Shown here one piece after another: positions 1 to 7,415 of a stretch of DNA of 64,000 nt; position 1 is the first letter of the stretch, and each line of letters opens with the position of its first letter. Source of the DNA: Phycisphaerales bacterium (GTDB lineage Bacteria > Planctomycetota > Phycisphaerae > Phycisphaerales > JAGLTS01); assembly GCA_023135165.1 (NCBI GenBank), contig JAGLTS010000028.1, forward strand, positions 64,001 through 128,000. The letters run 5' to 3'. The position numbers and the translations under genes were made by a program. The notes under the pieces are model-generated. The model searched no databases, had not been told where the DNA came from, and saw only the letters and a program-made list of their open reading frames with translations.

Positions 1-1
1 T

Positions 2-298
2 TCGATCGTCACACTGCCCACGGATCATGCGGATCGGCTGAGCATCCTCGACGAGATGCGGTACCTTCGCGCACGTGACGGCACGGACCCCATGACGCTC
101 CTCACAATGGCGACCGTCAACGGCGCGATTGGCCTCCGGTTCGACCCAGCCTTCGTGACGTTCAGTCCGGGGCCGATCGCAGGCGTCGCAGCTGTTGCTT
201 TGGATGGCGACGCGGCGCGCGACCCGTTGACGGCGGCTCTCGATGGCGACGCCCCGATCACGCTGCTTCCGCTCGCGCCGCATTCCGCGAGCAGTTGA
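2..298 (+). CDS. Amidohydrolase family protein, C-terminal fragment
   Basis: This is the 3' end of a gene cut by the window edge; the frame is open from base 2 to a TGA at 296-298 (98 residues). The stretch LLTMATVNGAIGLRFD resembles the late helix of metal-dependent amidohydrolases of the chlorohydrolase/SAH-deaminase type (ATxnGAxaLG), and the following FSPGPIAGVAAVALD resembles the usual G.i..Gk.ADlv segment, though here it lacks the Asp. The metal ligands would lie upstream, outside the window, so the substrate cannot be judged. Family assignment is by motif likeness only. Confidence 0.6.
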   Translation, partial: SIVTLPTDHADRLSILDEMRYLRARDGTDPMTLLTMATVNGAIGLRFDPAFVTFSPGPIAGVAAVALDGDAARDPLTAALDGDAPITLLPLAPHSASS

Positions 299-332
299 GC
301 GCCGACCGAATGCACATCATGCTGTGCCCACC

Positions 333-1007
333 ATGCCGCGCCGCACAACATCAAGGTCCGACCGCACGCGCATCCCCGCTGCGGAGTACGCGCGCGATGC
401 CACTGCGCTCGCGCCTCGCCTGATCGGCAGGCGACTTGTCCGCGAGATCGACGGGACTCGTCTCGCGGGGATCATCGTAGAGACCGAGGCCTACGTCGGT
501 ACACAGGACCGCGCGTGCCATTCCTTCGGCGGGCGACGCACTGCCCGAAACGAGACGATGTACTGCGCAGGCGGATGCGCCTACATCTACTTCACATACG
601 GCATGCACGATATGTTCAACGTCGTCTGCAGCCGGGCGGGTGATCCCGTGGCTGTCCTGATTCGCGCCTTGGAGCCGACCGAAGGGGTCGATGTCATGCA
701 TCGCCTGCGATCAGCACGTCCGCGAAAGACCCCCCTGCGTGACTGTGACCTCTGTAGCGGTCCGGGAAAGCTCTGCCAGGCGCTGGGAATCAACCGGGAT
801 TTGGATCAGGCCGATCTACGAACAGGTAAGCGTGTCTGGATCGAGCAGGGAGAAGGCCCAGCCGAGCCGACGGAGTTGACGGTCACGACGAGGATCGGCG
901 TGGAGAACTGCGGGGAATGGGCAAACGCGCCGCTGCGCTGGCTCCGCCGAGGGAGCCGATACATCAGCGTCCCGGCCAAGCCTTTGGTGGACTTTGCAGA
1001 TTCTTGA
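333..1007 (+). CDS. mpg: DNA-3-methyladenine glycosylase (AAG/MPG family)
   Basis: This base-excision repair enzyme removes alkylated purines such as 3-methyladenine from DNA. The 224-residue protein carries the family landmarks: VETEAYVGTQDRACHSFGG near residue 50, which contains the catalytic Glu, followed by YIYFTYGMHDMFNVV and a PGKLCQALGI segment. The ATG at 333 was chosen because the in-frame sequence upstream of it (from 243) is low-complexity Arg/Pro coding that overlaps the preceding gene, and because the length from 333 matches the family. It follows the amidohydrolase fragment by about 35 bp on the same strand. Confidence 0.93.
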   Translation: MPRRTTSRSDRTRIPAAEYARDATALAPRLIGRRLVREIDGTRLAGIIVETEAYVGTQDRACHSFGGRRTARNETMYCAGGCAYIYFTYGMHDMFNVVCSRAGDPVAVLIRALEPTEGVDVMHRLRSARPRKTPLRDCDLCSGPGKLCQALGINRDLDQADLRTGKRVWIEQGEGPAEPTELTVTTRIGVENCGEWANAPLRWLRRGSRYISVPAKPLVDFADS

Positions 1008-1077
1008 CGCATTGTGTCGAAAGTGAGCCTGCCGTCGGAGTACCATTCCCGGTCCACGCCCATGCGGGCGTGATGAG

Positions 1078-1482
1078 GTGAGCGGATTGAGCGACGACCC
1101 ATCGACCAACTGGAAGCGGATGATCCACCAGACCGGCGAGTACCCGGAGCAGGCGTTCCACTTCGTGCGCGAAGGGCTTGCCTACACCGCTGAGTTGATG
1201 AGCCGAGCCGAGGCGCAGCTTGTCGAGGATGAGCATCACGTCAGCGGGCAGGAGCTGTGCATGGGCATGCGCGACTTGGCCATCAAGGAATACGGCGCTC
1301 TGGCCGGGCTTGTCCTCACCCACTGGCATATCCACCGCACCGAAGACTTCGGCAGGATCGTCTTCGCCATGGTCGATGCGGGCCTGATGCGAACGACCGC
1401 GGACGACACGATCGAAGACTTCCGCGATGTCTACGACTTCGACGAGGTCTTCAACCTGCACGAGCTCGCCGCACGCCTGTGA
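1078..1482 (+). CDS. Minf_1886 family protein (Planctomycetota/Verrucomicrobia conserved)
   Basis: This 134-residue protein has no known function. The block YPEQAFHFVREGLAYT, followed by HVSGQELCMGMRDLAIKEYG and a C-terminal VYDFDEVFNLHEL, matches what I recall of the small protein family largely restricted to Planctomycetota and Verrucomicrobia (named after Minf_1886). The start is a GTG at 1078 in a TGATGAGGTG context that provides a weak ribosome-binding site. It has no signal peptide or membrane segment, so it is probably cytoplasmic. The family name is from memory and should be confirmed by a profile search. Confidence 0.8.
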   Translation: MSGLSDDPSTNWKRMIHQTGEYPEQAFHFVREGLAYTAELMSRAEAQLVEDEHHVSGQELCMGMRDLAIKEYGALAGLVLTHWHIHRTEDFGRIVFAMVDAGLMRTTADDTIEDFRDVYDFDEVFNLHELAARL

Positions 1483-1668
1483 CGGGCATCAAGCAACACG
1501 ACATGCGCTCCGTAGCGAGCCGGCTTGTTCCCGGCTGAGGTCTTTGCACAACTCCGCCGCAGGGATGACAAGCCGCCGTCTCTCGGTTTCGCCTGCCGGG
1601 CCTTTCGAGGGTCAGGTCCGATGAAGCCGCGCGCCTCCACTGCGCCCGGTCGTCCGTCGATGATGTAC

Positions 1669-2562
1669 TTATCCGCTCTCCTTCCCCCGATTTGGGAGCG
1701 GGTACGCCGTGTCGTGTTCGTGGGTCATTGCTCTCACCTCGGAGAGAGAGACGGCAATCGCGCCATCGGGGAGGGCTGTGCGCTCATATCCCCCCAACCA
1801 AGGCAGTCCCCGGAGACCGAGGCCCTCTGAGTGCCTTTGGACATTCGGAACGCAGAGCGCCCACCAGCACTGGAAGTGATCAGACACGCGAAGCCACATC
1901 GCCTTGTACGTACATCGTCCCGACCAGAACTCCACCGTGTTGGCCCGCCCATCATGCGAGACCAGTTCGATTGCCTGGAGGATTAGCTCTCTTTGCCTTT
2001 GCATCTGGGAGACGGAGAGCCCAGGCATCCGCCGTCCGGTGCCCCTCTCGGTCGTGTACAGGAACTCCTGCGGCATCGGAAGGAACGCGTGCTGTCGCGT
2101 GTCGTTCGGCAAGTACTCGGCAAATAGTCCCGCATGGAAGCCGCGGACCCAATTCCATACACCGTCCGGGATTCGCGTGTCAATACTCACGGGAGTGGCT
2201 GGAAGGAGACCATCCTGCTGGTTCAGTGGCGTGCACACCTTGCGTACTACTGCGACGTCTTGCCTGTTGTAGATCTCCGAATCTCCGGACATGACGCGAT
2301 GCCAGGGCGTAAGAATGTCGTCCGCTACGCTGTTCTTCTGCCCGTGGCACGTAGCATGTACGCGAAGTATGAACGGCCAATCGCCGTGGTCGCGTGAGGG
2401 CAGAAGAACAGCCTTTGGGATGATGTGGTCGTTGGTGATTCGAGACCGTGTATCGCCCGGCGAGCGCAACTGTTCACCACAGAGGTAGCAGAACCGCGTT
2501 GCTTTTCTGGCGGCCTGCGCTTCCGCTTGTGTTCGTATCACATTGGGACCGTTCGGGGACAT
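1669..2562 (-). CDS. HNH-endonuclease-like protein
   Basis: This 297-residue protein has an N-terminal zinc-binding HNH-like region. CYLCGEQL supplies a CxxC pair, RITNDHIIPKAVLL holds the NDHIIP core that corresponds to the catalytic His of HNH nucleases, and HATCHGQKNSVADD supplies a downstream Cys-His and Asn. The remainder (residues about 90-297) has no domain I recognise, although it is rich in Trp and ends in a plausible globular fold. It stands alone with no toxin, integrase or methylase next to it. It may be a stand-alone nuclease of defence or mobile origin, or a non-catalytic zinc-binding protein. Confidence 0.7.
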   Translation of the reverse strand: MSPNGPNVIRTQAEAQAARKATRFCYLCGEQLRSPGDTRSRITNDHIIPKAVLLPSRDHGDWPFILRVHATCHGQKNSVADDILTPWHRVMSGDSEIYNRQDVAVVRKVCTPLNQQDGLLPATPVSIDTRIPDGVWNWVRGFHAGLFAEYLPNDTRQHAFLPMPQEFLYTTERGTGRRMPGLSVSQMQRQRELILQAIELVSHDGRANTVEFWSGRCTYKAMWLRVSDHFQCWWALCVPNVQRHSEGLGLRGLPWLGGYERTALPDGAIAVSLSEVRAMTHEHDTAYPLPNRGKESG

Positions 2563-2642
2563 CCGACCACAGTATATCGCGCGTGGTCGATTGGCTCACC
2601 ACTCAACCCCACCGCTCGGCGCGGGCATCTGCCCGCCGCCTC

Positions 2643-3461
2643 TCACTCGCACGTTTGGCCGTACACCGACAGAAGGATGCCCAAGTCGTTCTGGTCTGTG
2701 TCGCCATCCCTGTCAACGTCTCCACCGTCACCCAGGCCGTACCAGCCAAGCAGGATGCCTAAGTCGTACTGGTCAACCACGCCGTTGCCATTCAGGTCTG
2801 CAAGGCAGGCTGCATCCACCTCCACCGTCAGCGTGAGGCGCGCATGCGGCCACTCCATGCTCTCACGAGAAGCGAACGTATCCCCGCGCACGCCGTTTGG
2901 ATTGCCGAAGTGGTACTCGTCCACGAACTGAACCTTGATGCCGTCGTTGGATCGCACGCCGTCAATCCATTGTTGCGCAACTGATGCGAGAGCCGTCGAG
3001 TCCAGAACAAGGTATTCCAGAATGGCGTTGGGCAAGTGACCAACGTAGAGACCTGCATCTGGCTGCGTGTCCCAGTTGACGCCGTATTCCGTCCAATCTC
3101 CGAGCGCCGCATAGACTGAAAATCCGTCTGGGTAGATGATGCCGTCCGTCTGGTACAGCTCAAGATGAGCACCGGTAACGGTTGCCTGAGTGGGAATGCC
3201 GCTGATGTCGAATGCGAACAGGCCGCGACTGCGACCGTCGCCACCACCCTCCCAACCACTGTGGTACGAAGTGACGCGGATGAGTGGCAATGTCCCGAAG
3301 TTCTCATCCGGGTACTTCTCCATGACTTGCGTGTCGCGCGCTGCGTACCTTACGAGCGTCAGTTCAACCTCCCCGGCTAACACAGCCTGCTCACTGATCA
3401 ATGCGCAGGCCACCAGCACAGCCAGCGCCGCACAGGCTGTTGTTCCACGTCGGTGCATCAT
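2643..3461 (-). CDS. Secreted DNRLRE-like protein with dockerin-like C-terminal tail
   Basis: This 272-residue exported protein starts with a signal peptide (residues about 1-30, hydrophobic core AALAVLVACALI). The middle (about 33-215) reads like a DNRLRE/TGF-beta-propeptide-like domain: ARDTQVMEKYPDENFGTLP, then GLFAFDISGIP and a VTGAHLELYQTDG strand. These domains are common in planctomycete surface proteins. The C-terminus holds two EF-hand-like loops, DLNGNGVVDQYDLGILL and DVDRDGDTDQNDLGILL, as in the tails of the proteins at 14350 and 19955. The tail may anchor the protein to the cell or to partner proteins; this is an inference from dockerin resemblance. Confidence 0.78.
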   Translation of the reverse strand: MMHRRGTTACAALAVLVACALISEQAVLAGEVELTLVRYAARDTQVMEKYPDENFGTLPLIRVTSYHSGWEGGGDGRSRGLFAFDISGIPTQATVTGAHLELYQTDGIIYPDGFSVYAALGDWTEYGVNWDTQPDAGLYVGHLPNAILEYLVLDSTALASVAQQWIDGVRSNDGIKVQFVDEYHFGNPNGVRGDTFASRESMEWPHARLTLTVEVDAACLADLNGNGVVDQYDLGILLGWYGLGDGGDVDRDGDTDQNDLGILLSVYGQTCE

Positions 3462-3761
3462 GTGTGTGTCCCTTCCTCAGATGTCGGCATGTGCTCGCCA
3501 CGCCCCAAGCCGGCGAGCGGGTGCCCGGAATCCTCCCAGTCACTTATGAAAGGATCGCGCGCAACCGGCCCCGCGTCAAGCAAATACGGCCCACTTCGCG
3601 CTGCATTGTCAGAAGCTGTGGACGGGAACCGGAGTATGTGCGGTGTGCGGGTGGTCGGTCCCCGCAGGAACAAGTTCCTGCGGCTTTGGGGAATGCGGGC
3701 GAGGATTGACAGACCGACGCTCCGCTACGGCGCATCGCCGGGCTTGCTGCTGGAATGTGGT
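3462..3761. other. Intergenic spacer holding palindromic repeat R1 copy A
   Basis: No convincing coding sequence is visible in these 300 bases. The only clear structure is the perfect palindrome at 3662-3683, listed separately. The weak open frames that cross the region have no start signal and show no family resemblance. Confidence 0.6.
3655..3693 (-). repeat. R1 palindromic repeat, copy A
   Basis: CCGCAGGAAC (3662-3671) and GTTCCTGCGG (3674-3683) form a perfect 10-bp inverted repeat with a 2-base centre, followed by CTTTGGGG. Read on the minus strand it matches the other R1 copies (CCCCAAAGCCGCAGGAAC then GTTCCTGCGGG). It lies about 70 bases 3' of the gene that ends at 3762 and has the same orientation. 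Confidence 0.85.
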
Positions 3762-5033
3762 TCACGCGTCCTGGGGCGGGGCTTCGGTCAACTCGTGCAT
3801 CATCACGATCGACGTGGGAATGACCGGGAACTGCATCGCCACGCGATACACGTCGAACCGCTTGCCATCCCATCCGAGCCTGTCCAGCGTGTGGCGGATC
3901 ATCTCCGAATGGCGGGGGACGTGCGGCGTGTGGACGACGGATGGACCCTTTCCGAGGTACTCGACGGATTCCCAGACCGTCATTTGATCGCGCTCTCGAC
4001 CCTCGATCGGGGGCACCGGCGTTCCACCGGCTAGCTCGCTGAAGACAGCCAACTCCGGTTCGATGAGTCCGAACAGGTCCTCGTGCACACACAGATCGAA
4101 GATGAGCTGTTCACAAGGCGTGTGCATTCGGACGACGAGCGCCGCGCACTGATTGTGTTCACTGCGGTGGTAGGATGCCGCGCCGCGTGTGACCTCACCG
4201 GTGATGCAGGTCACAGCGCCGATGTTGCCGACTTCGCCTTCGACGAGTTCATCTTCGAGGAATCCGTGCGGACCGACGATGCGTCGGAACTGCGGCAGCG
4301 GATTGGAGCAGAACTCGCGCAGGAGCGGCGCGCCCATCATGCCGTCCGGGTCATCCTCGACCGGGTCAAGCGGTTGGCGGGCAGCGGGTGCGAGCAGCGT
4401 GCCTTCATCGTCAGCGATCCTCGCCCGGGCGATGACCCATGGCACGTCGGGTCGGATGCGCCGCAGGCCGACGAAACCGCGGAGCGTCGCGATGTCCAGA
4501 GTGCCCTTGTCCGCTGCGGGATGCAGCAGATCGACCTTCACCTGTGTCTTGGCCTGAACGCCCCAGATGTAGCTTCCCGCGGAGAAGGCAGCTTTGCGCT
4601 GCGCCAACGCCGCCGGCGCTCGGCCGGCCCCGGCGTACCCGAGCAGCATCATCTCCATCGTCGCTCGATCACCCGCGTGAACGTCGACAAGCCGGTCATA
4701 CTCCTTCACCGCCGCCACGACCTTATCGGTGAGTGAGTCGGGCACTCCCTGCTTCGACGCCGTCGCGAGGAAGCGCTTGATCGCCGCGGACCCCGGGATG
4801 TGCTGGGCGATCATGAAGAGGTCGGCTGCGTGTGCGACCTTGATGATCTTCCACGCGAGCTTCATGTCGAGCTTGATCGCCTTGACAAGCTCGTGCGGGC
4901 GCGTGATATGTCCTGGGAGGGCGTCAATGACCTCCGCAAACGCGCCTCGCACGCCCTGAAGCACGTGCTTGGCGTGCTTCTCAAAAGAAATCCCGTCATC
5001 TCGTTCCGGCTGCATGTTCATTTCCCCGGCCAT
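3762..5033 (-). CDS. Conserved protein of unknown function
   Basis: This protein is about 423 residues long and I do not recognise its family. The N-terminal half is helical and Lys/Ala-rich (ITRPHELVKAIKLDMKLAWK, residues about 40-60). The C-terminal part has mixed alpha/beta character with conserved-looking segments HTPCEQLIFDLCVHEDLFG and HTPHVPRHSEMIRHTLDRLG. There is no signal peptide and no membrane segment. The longest frame begins with TTG, so I favour the ATG at 5033; an ATG at 5015 preceded by GGGGA is an equally good start. Isolated His and Cys residues could bind a cofactor, but no motif supports a named function. Confidence 0.6.
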   Translation of the reverse strand: MAGEMNMQPERDDGISFEKHAKHVLQGVRGAFAEVIDALPGHITRPHELVKAIKLDMKLAWKIIKVAHAADLFMIAQHIPGSAAIKRFLATASKQGVPDSLTDKVVAAVKEYDRLVDVHAGDRATMEMMLLGYAGAGRAPAALAQRKAAFSAGSYIWGVQAKTQVKVDLLHPAADKGTLDIATLRGFVGLRRIRPDVPWVIARARIADDEGTLLAPAARQPLDPVEDDPDGMMGAPLLREFCSNPLPQFRRIVGPHGFLEDELVEGEVGNIGAVTCITGEVTRGAASYHRSEHNQCAALVVRMHTPCEQLIFDLCVHEDLFGLIEPELAVFSELAGGTPVPPIEGRERDQMTVWESVEYLGKGPSVVHTPHVPRHSEMIRHTLDRLGWDGKRFDVYRVAMQFPVIPTSIVMMHELTEAPPQDA

Positions 5034-5104
5034 TAGAAGAGCATTCCCGCTGTTGTGCAAGCGGGTCGTGACTTCGGTCAGGTGCTACGGGCTGTCGCGC
5101 GCGG

Positions 5105-5326
5105 TCAGTCGGCATCTTCGCGTTCGTCGTGCCATATCATCTGGATCGCTTCGAGAATGCGCTCGTTGACGGGGCTGCCTTCCTCTTCCTGGAAACCGTC
5201 AAGCTCCGTGACCAGTCGGCGCAGCTCAACAAAGCTCACCGTGAGCGGGTCGAGGCCCGGATACGCCTCGCGGAGTTCCTCTCCGATCCGATCGACATCC
5301 AGCCAATGAAACGTGTCATCCATCAT
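5105..5326 (-). CDS. iscX: Fe-S cluster assembly adaptor protein IscX
   Basis: This small acidic protein (73 residues) closely resembles IscX. WLDVDRIGEELREAYPGLDP and LTVSFVELRRLVTEL correspond to the family signature (W.D..eIge.L.e.yPd.dP..vrFtdL..wv.eL), and NERILEAIQMIWHDE to the conserved C-terminal helix. IscX binds IscS and modulates iron-sulphur cluster assembly. The start at the first of two ATGs (5326) is supported by GAGGAG about 10 bases upstream. No other isc gene is nearby, which is unusual because in Proteobacteria it usually ends the isc operon. Confidence 0.88.
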   Translation of the reverse strand: MMDDTFHWLDVDRIGEELREAYPGLDPLTVSFVELRRLVTELDGFQEEEGSPVNERILEAIQMIWHDEREDAD

Positions 5327-5473
5327 GGCGGTGCTGCTCCTCGCATGTGACGAAAGCGGCATCGTACACAACGGCTCGGCAGTTGCCTGTCGAAGCGAGC
5401 CGCGGCGTCCTCGCCAGCGGTCCTTAGAACACCCACAGGCGTCGCTCCAGCGAGCCTGGGCTACCCGGCAACA

Positions 5474-6049
5474 TCACGACGGCCGGTCGTCACGCGGAGT
5501 CTCATCGAGGCGATGGGTTCGACAGCGCGGCTCGAACATGCCTTCGCCTCCAATGACGATGTCGCGCTCATCGTCGATCAGGCGCTGCGTGTGCGTGGCG
5601 GGCTCACCACAGACGCTGCATCGGGCGGTCAGCTTCACCACGGTGTTCGCCTCGCACATGAGTCTGCCCATCTCATCGAACGGAACGTGAAAGCTCGTCC
5701 GATCCAGTCCCGCGCAGATGACATGGCAACCACGGTCGAGCAGTTCGACAATGACCGCTATGAGGTTTTCGCGGAGGAAGTGCGCTTCGTCGAGGCCGAT
5801 GACGTCTGCTTCGATCTTGAGTAGTTCCGCCGGGGCGTCGATGCACCGAGCTGGGAACGACTCGCCCGTGTGAGCGACGAGATCGGTCGGGTGGTATCGC
5901 GTGTCGATGCGCGGTTTGACGGCGACGACGACCGAGCCGGTCTGCTGCGCTGCCTGGAGCCGGCGCAGCAACTCCGTCGTCTTCCCGGAGAACATCGGAC
6001 CGGTGATGACGTCGAGCCGGCCCATGCGAGATGGCGATGCGCCCGTCAT
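5474..6049 (-). CDS. tdk: Thymidine kinase
   Basis: This enzyme phosphorylates thymidine to dTMP in nucleotide salvage. The 191-residue protein has the type II thymidine kinase layout: a P-loop GPMFSGKTTELLRR near residue 17, the Walker B-like segment DVIGLDEAHFL near residue 83 with the catalytic Glu, the lasso loop with its CSVCGEPATHTQR zinc pair, and the nucleoside-binding block VIGGEGMFEPRCRTH. It is divergently oriented from the methyltransferase gene at 6134, with an 84-base shared upstream region. Confidence 0.96.
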   Translation of the reverse strand: MTGASPSRMGRLDVITGPMFSGKTTELLRRLQAAQQTGSVVVAVKPRIDTRYHPTDLVAHTGESFPARCIDAPAELLKIEADVIGLDEAHFLRENLIAVIVELLDRGCHVICAGLDRTSFHVPFDEMGRLMCEANTVVKLTARCSVCGEPATHTQRLIDDERDIVIGGEGMFEPRCRTHRLDETPRDDRPS

Positions 6050-6133
6050 GCAAGGATTCTACAGGCCGGTGAAACTTGTGGATAATGCGTCGCGGTGATC
6101 GAGAGCATGTTGCGTCGTCGGATGGGATGAACG

Positions 6134-7327
6134 ATGTCGAGTCAGCGGGATGCCATTGCGGTGTGGGAGGAACTCCTTGCCCCGGCGTGTGCGCCGCTTC
6201 GTGACGAGGTTGCCGCGTGTGATGAGATCACCGCATCGGCGATCCAGCGGTGGCGAACTCGCTGGTCAACGGACGTGGTGCATGCCGCGATTGAACTGGC
6301 AGCAGCCCGGGTGAAGGCGGCGCGGAAGTTCCCCGATCGCCCGGATGTCGTCGCTGATGTTTCCGGCATCGAGCAAGCGACGTCACAACTCATCGCTGAA
6401 CACAAGGCGGAGCGTTTCGCGGCGCTCAGACCGGCGCGCATCGTCGATCTGTGCTGCGGAATCGGCGGCGACGCGATGAGCCTGGCCCACATCGGTCCGA
6501 CGCTGGCGGTGGATATGAGTCCGCTTCGGGCATGGATGGCCGGGCGGAACGCTGGTTGCCCAACCGAGGCGGCGGATGTGGAGGCGATGGATCTGGAGGG
6601 TGGCGCGCTGCGCGAGTCGGCCTTCCACATCGATCCGGCGAGGCGGGATGAGTCGGCAGGTGGCGCGGTGAAACGACATCACCGGTTCGACGACTACCGA
6701 CCAGGCCCGGCGTTCCTGGACCGGCTGCTGCATGCATGTCCGACCGGCGCGATCAAGCTCGGGCCGGGTGTGGACTTCGATGCGCTTCCCAAGCCGGCTC
6801 GATGTGAACTTGAACTGATCAGCGAGCACGGCGCGCTCGTGCAAGCTGTGTTGTGGACGGGTGAGTTGGCCCGCCAACCGGGGATGCGCACCGCGACATG
6901 CCTGCCGCTGCGCGCCGTGTTCACCGGGTGCGTCGAACCGATACCCGTGGGCGAAGTGAGACGGTACGTGTTCACGCTCGATCCGGCTGTGGAACGCGCG
7001 GATCTCGTCGGCGCGCTCGCCCGCCGACTCGGCATCGAGGCGGTTCATCCCAAGCTCGGCCTGCTCACAGCCGACGAGGCGTTGCAGCACCCGTTGCTCA
7101 CCCGCTTTACGGTGCATTGCGACATGCCGTGGCGCGAGAAGAAGGTCAAAGCATGGCTGCACGCGCACGATGCTGGGATCATCGAAGTCAAAACGCGAGG
7201 TGGCGAGGTCGATCCGGACGCGGTGCAGCATCGGCTGCGCGGCGGCGGGTCGCACACCTACACCGTGTTCATCCTCCGCTGGGATCGCGCACATCGCGCG
7301 ATGATCTGCTCGCGCGCCGCCCGCTGA
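6134..7327 (+). CDS. Class I SAM-dependent methyltransferase with THUMP-like C-terminal domain
   Basis: This protein has 397 residues. Residues about 1-95 are helical. IVDLCCGIGGDAMSLAH (near 105) is the glycine-rich SAM-binding motif I, followed by an acidic strand end in TLAVDMSP. The core then shows a DPAR motif (FHIDPARRDE) where N/DPPY-type motifs sit in related enzymes. The C-terminus (about 320-395), with HCDMPWREKKVKAWLHAHDAG and a GGGSHTYTVFILR ending, matches the THUMP-like domain paired with such methyltransferases. The substrate is probably RNA (the family includes trimethylguanosine-synthase-like folds), but it is not fixed by sequence. Confidence 0.82.
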   Translation: MSSQRDAIAVWEELLAPACAPLRDEVAACDEITASAIQRWRTRWSTDVVHAAIELAAARVKAARKFPDRPDVVADVSGIEQATSQLIAEHKAERFAALRPARIVDLCCGIGGDAMSLAHIGPTLAVDMSPLRAWMAGRNAGCPTEAADVEAMDLEGGALRESAFHIDPARRDESAGGAVKRHHRFDDYRPGPAFLDRLLHACPTGAIKLGPGVDFDALPKPARCELELISEHGALVQAVLWTGELARQPGMRTATCLPLRAVFTGCVEPIPVGEVRRYVFTLDPAVERADLVGALARRLGIEAVHPKLGLLTADEALQHPLLTRFTVHCDMPWREKKVKAWLHAHDAGIIEVKTRGGEVDPDAVQHRLRGGGSHTYTVFILRWDRAHRAMICSRAAR

Positions 7328-7415
7328 CAGCCGTATCCATCGGCGAGCCACTACAATGCCGCCAGTCTCATTGCAGCGGGTGGGTTCGCCCGAAGCCCAT
7401 GAAAGGCCGGCACCG

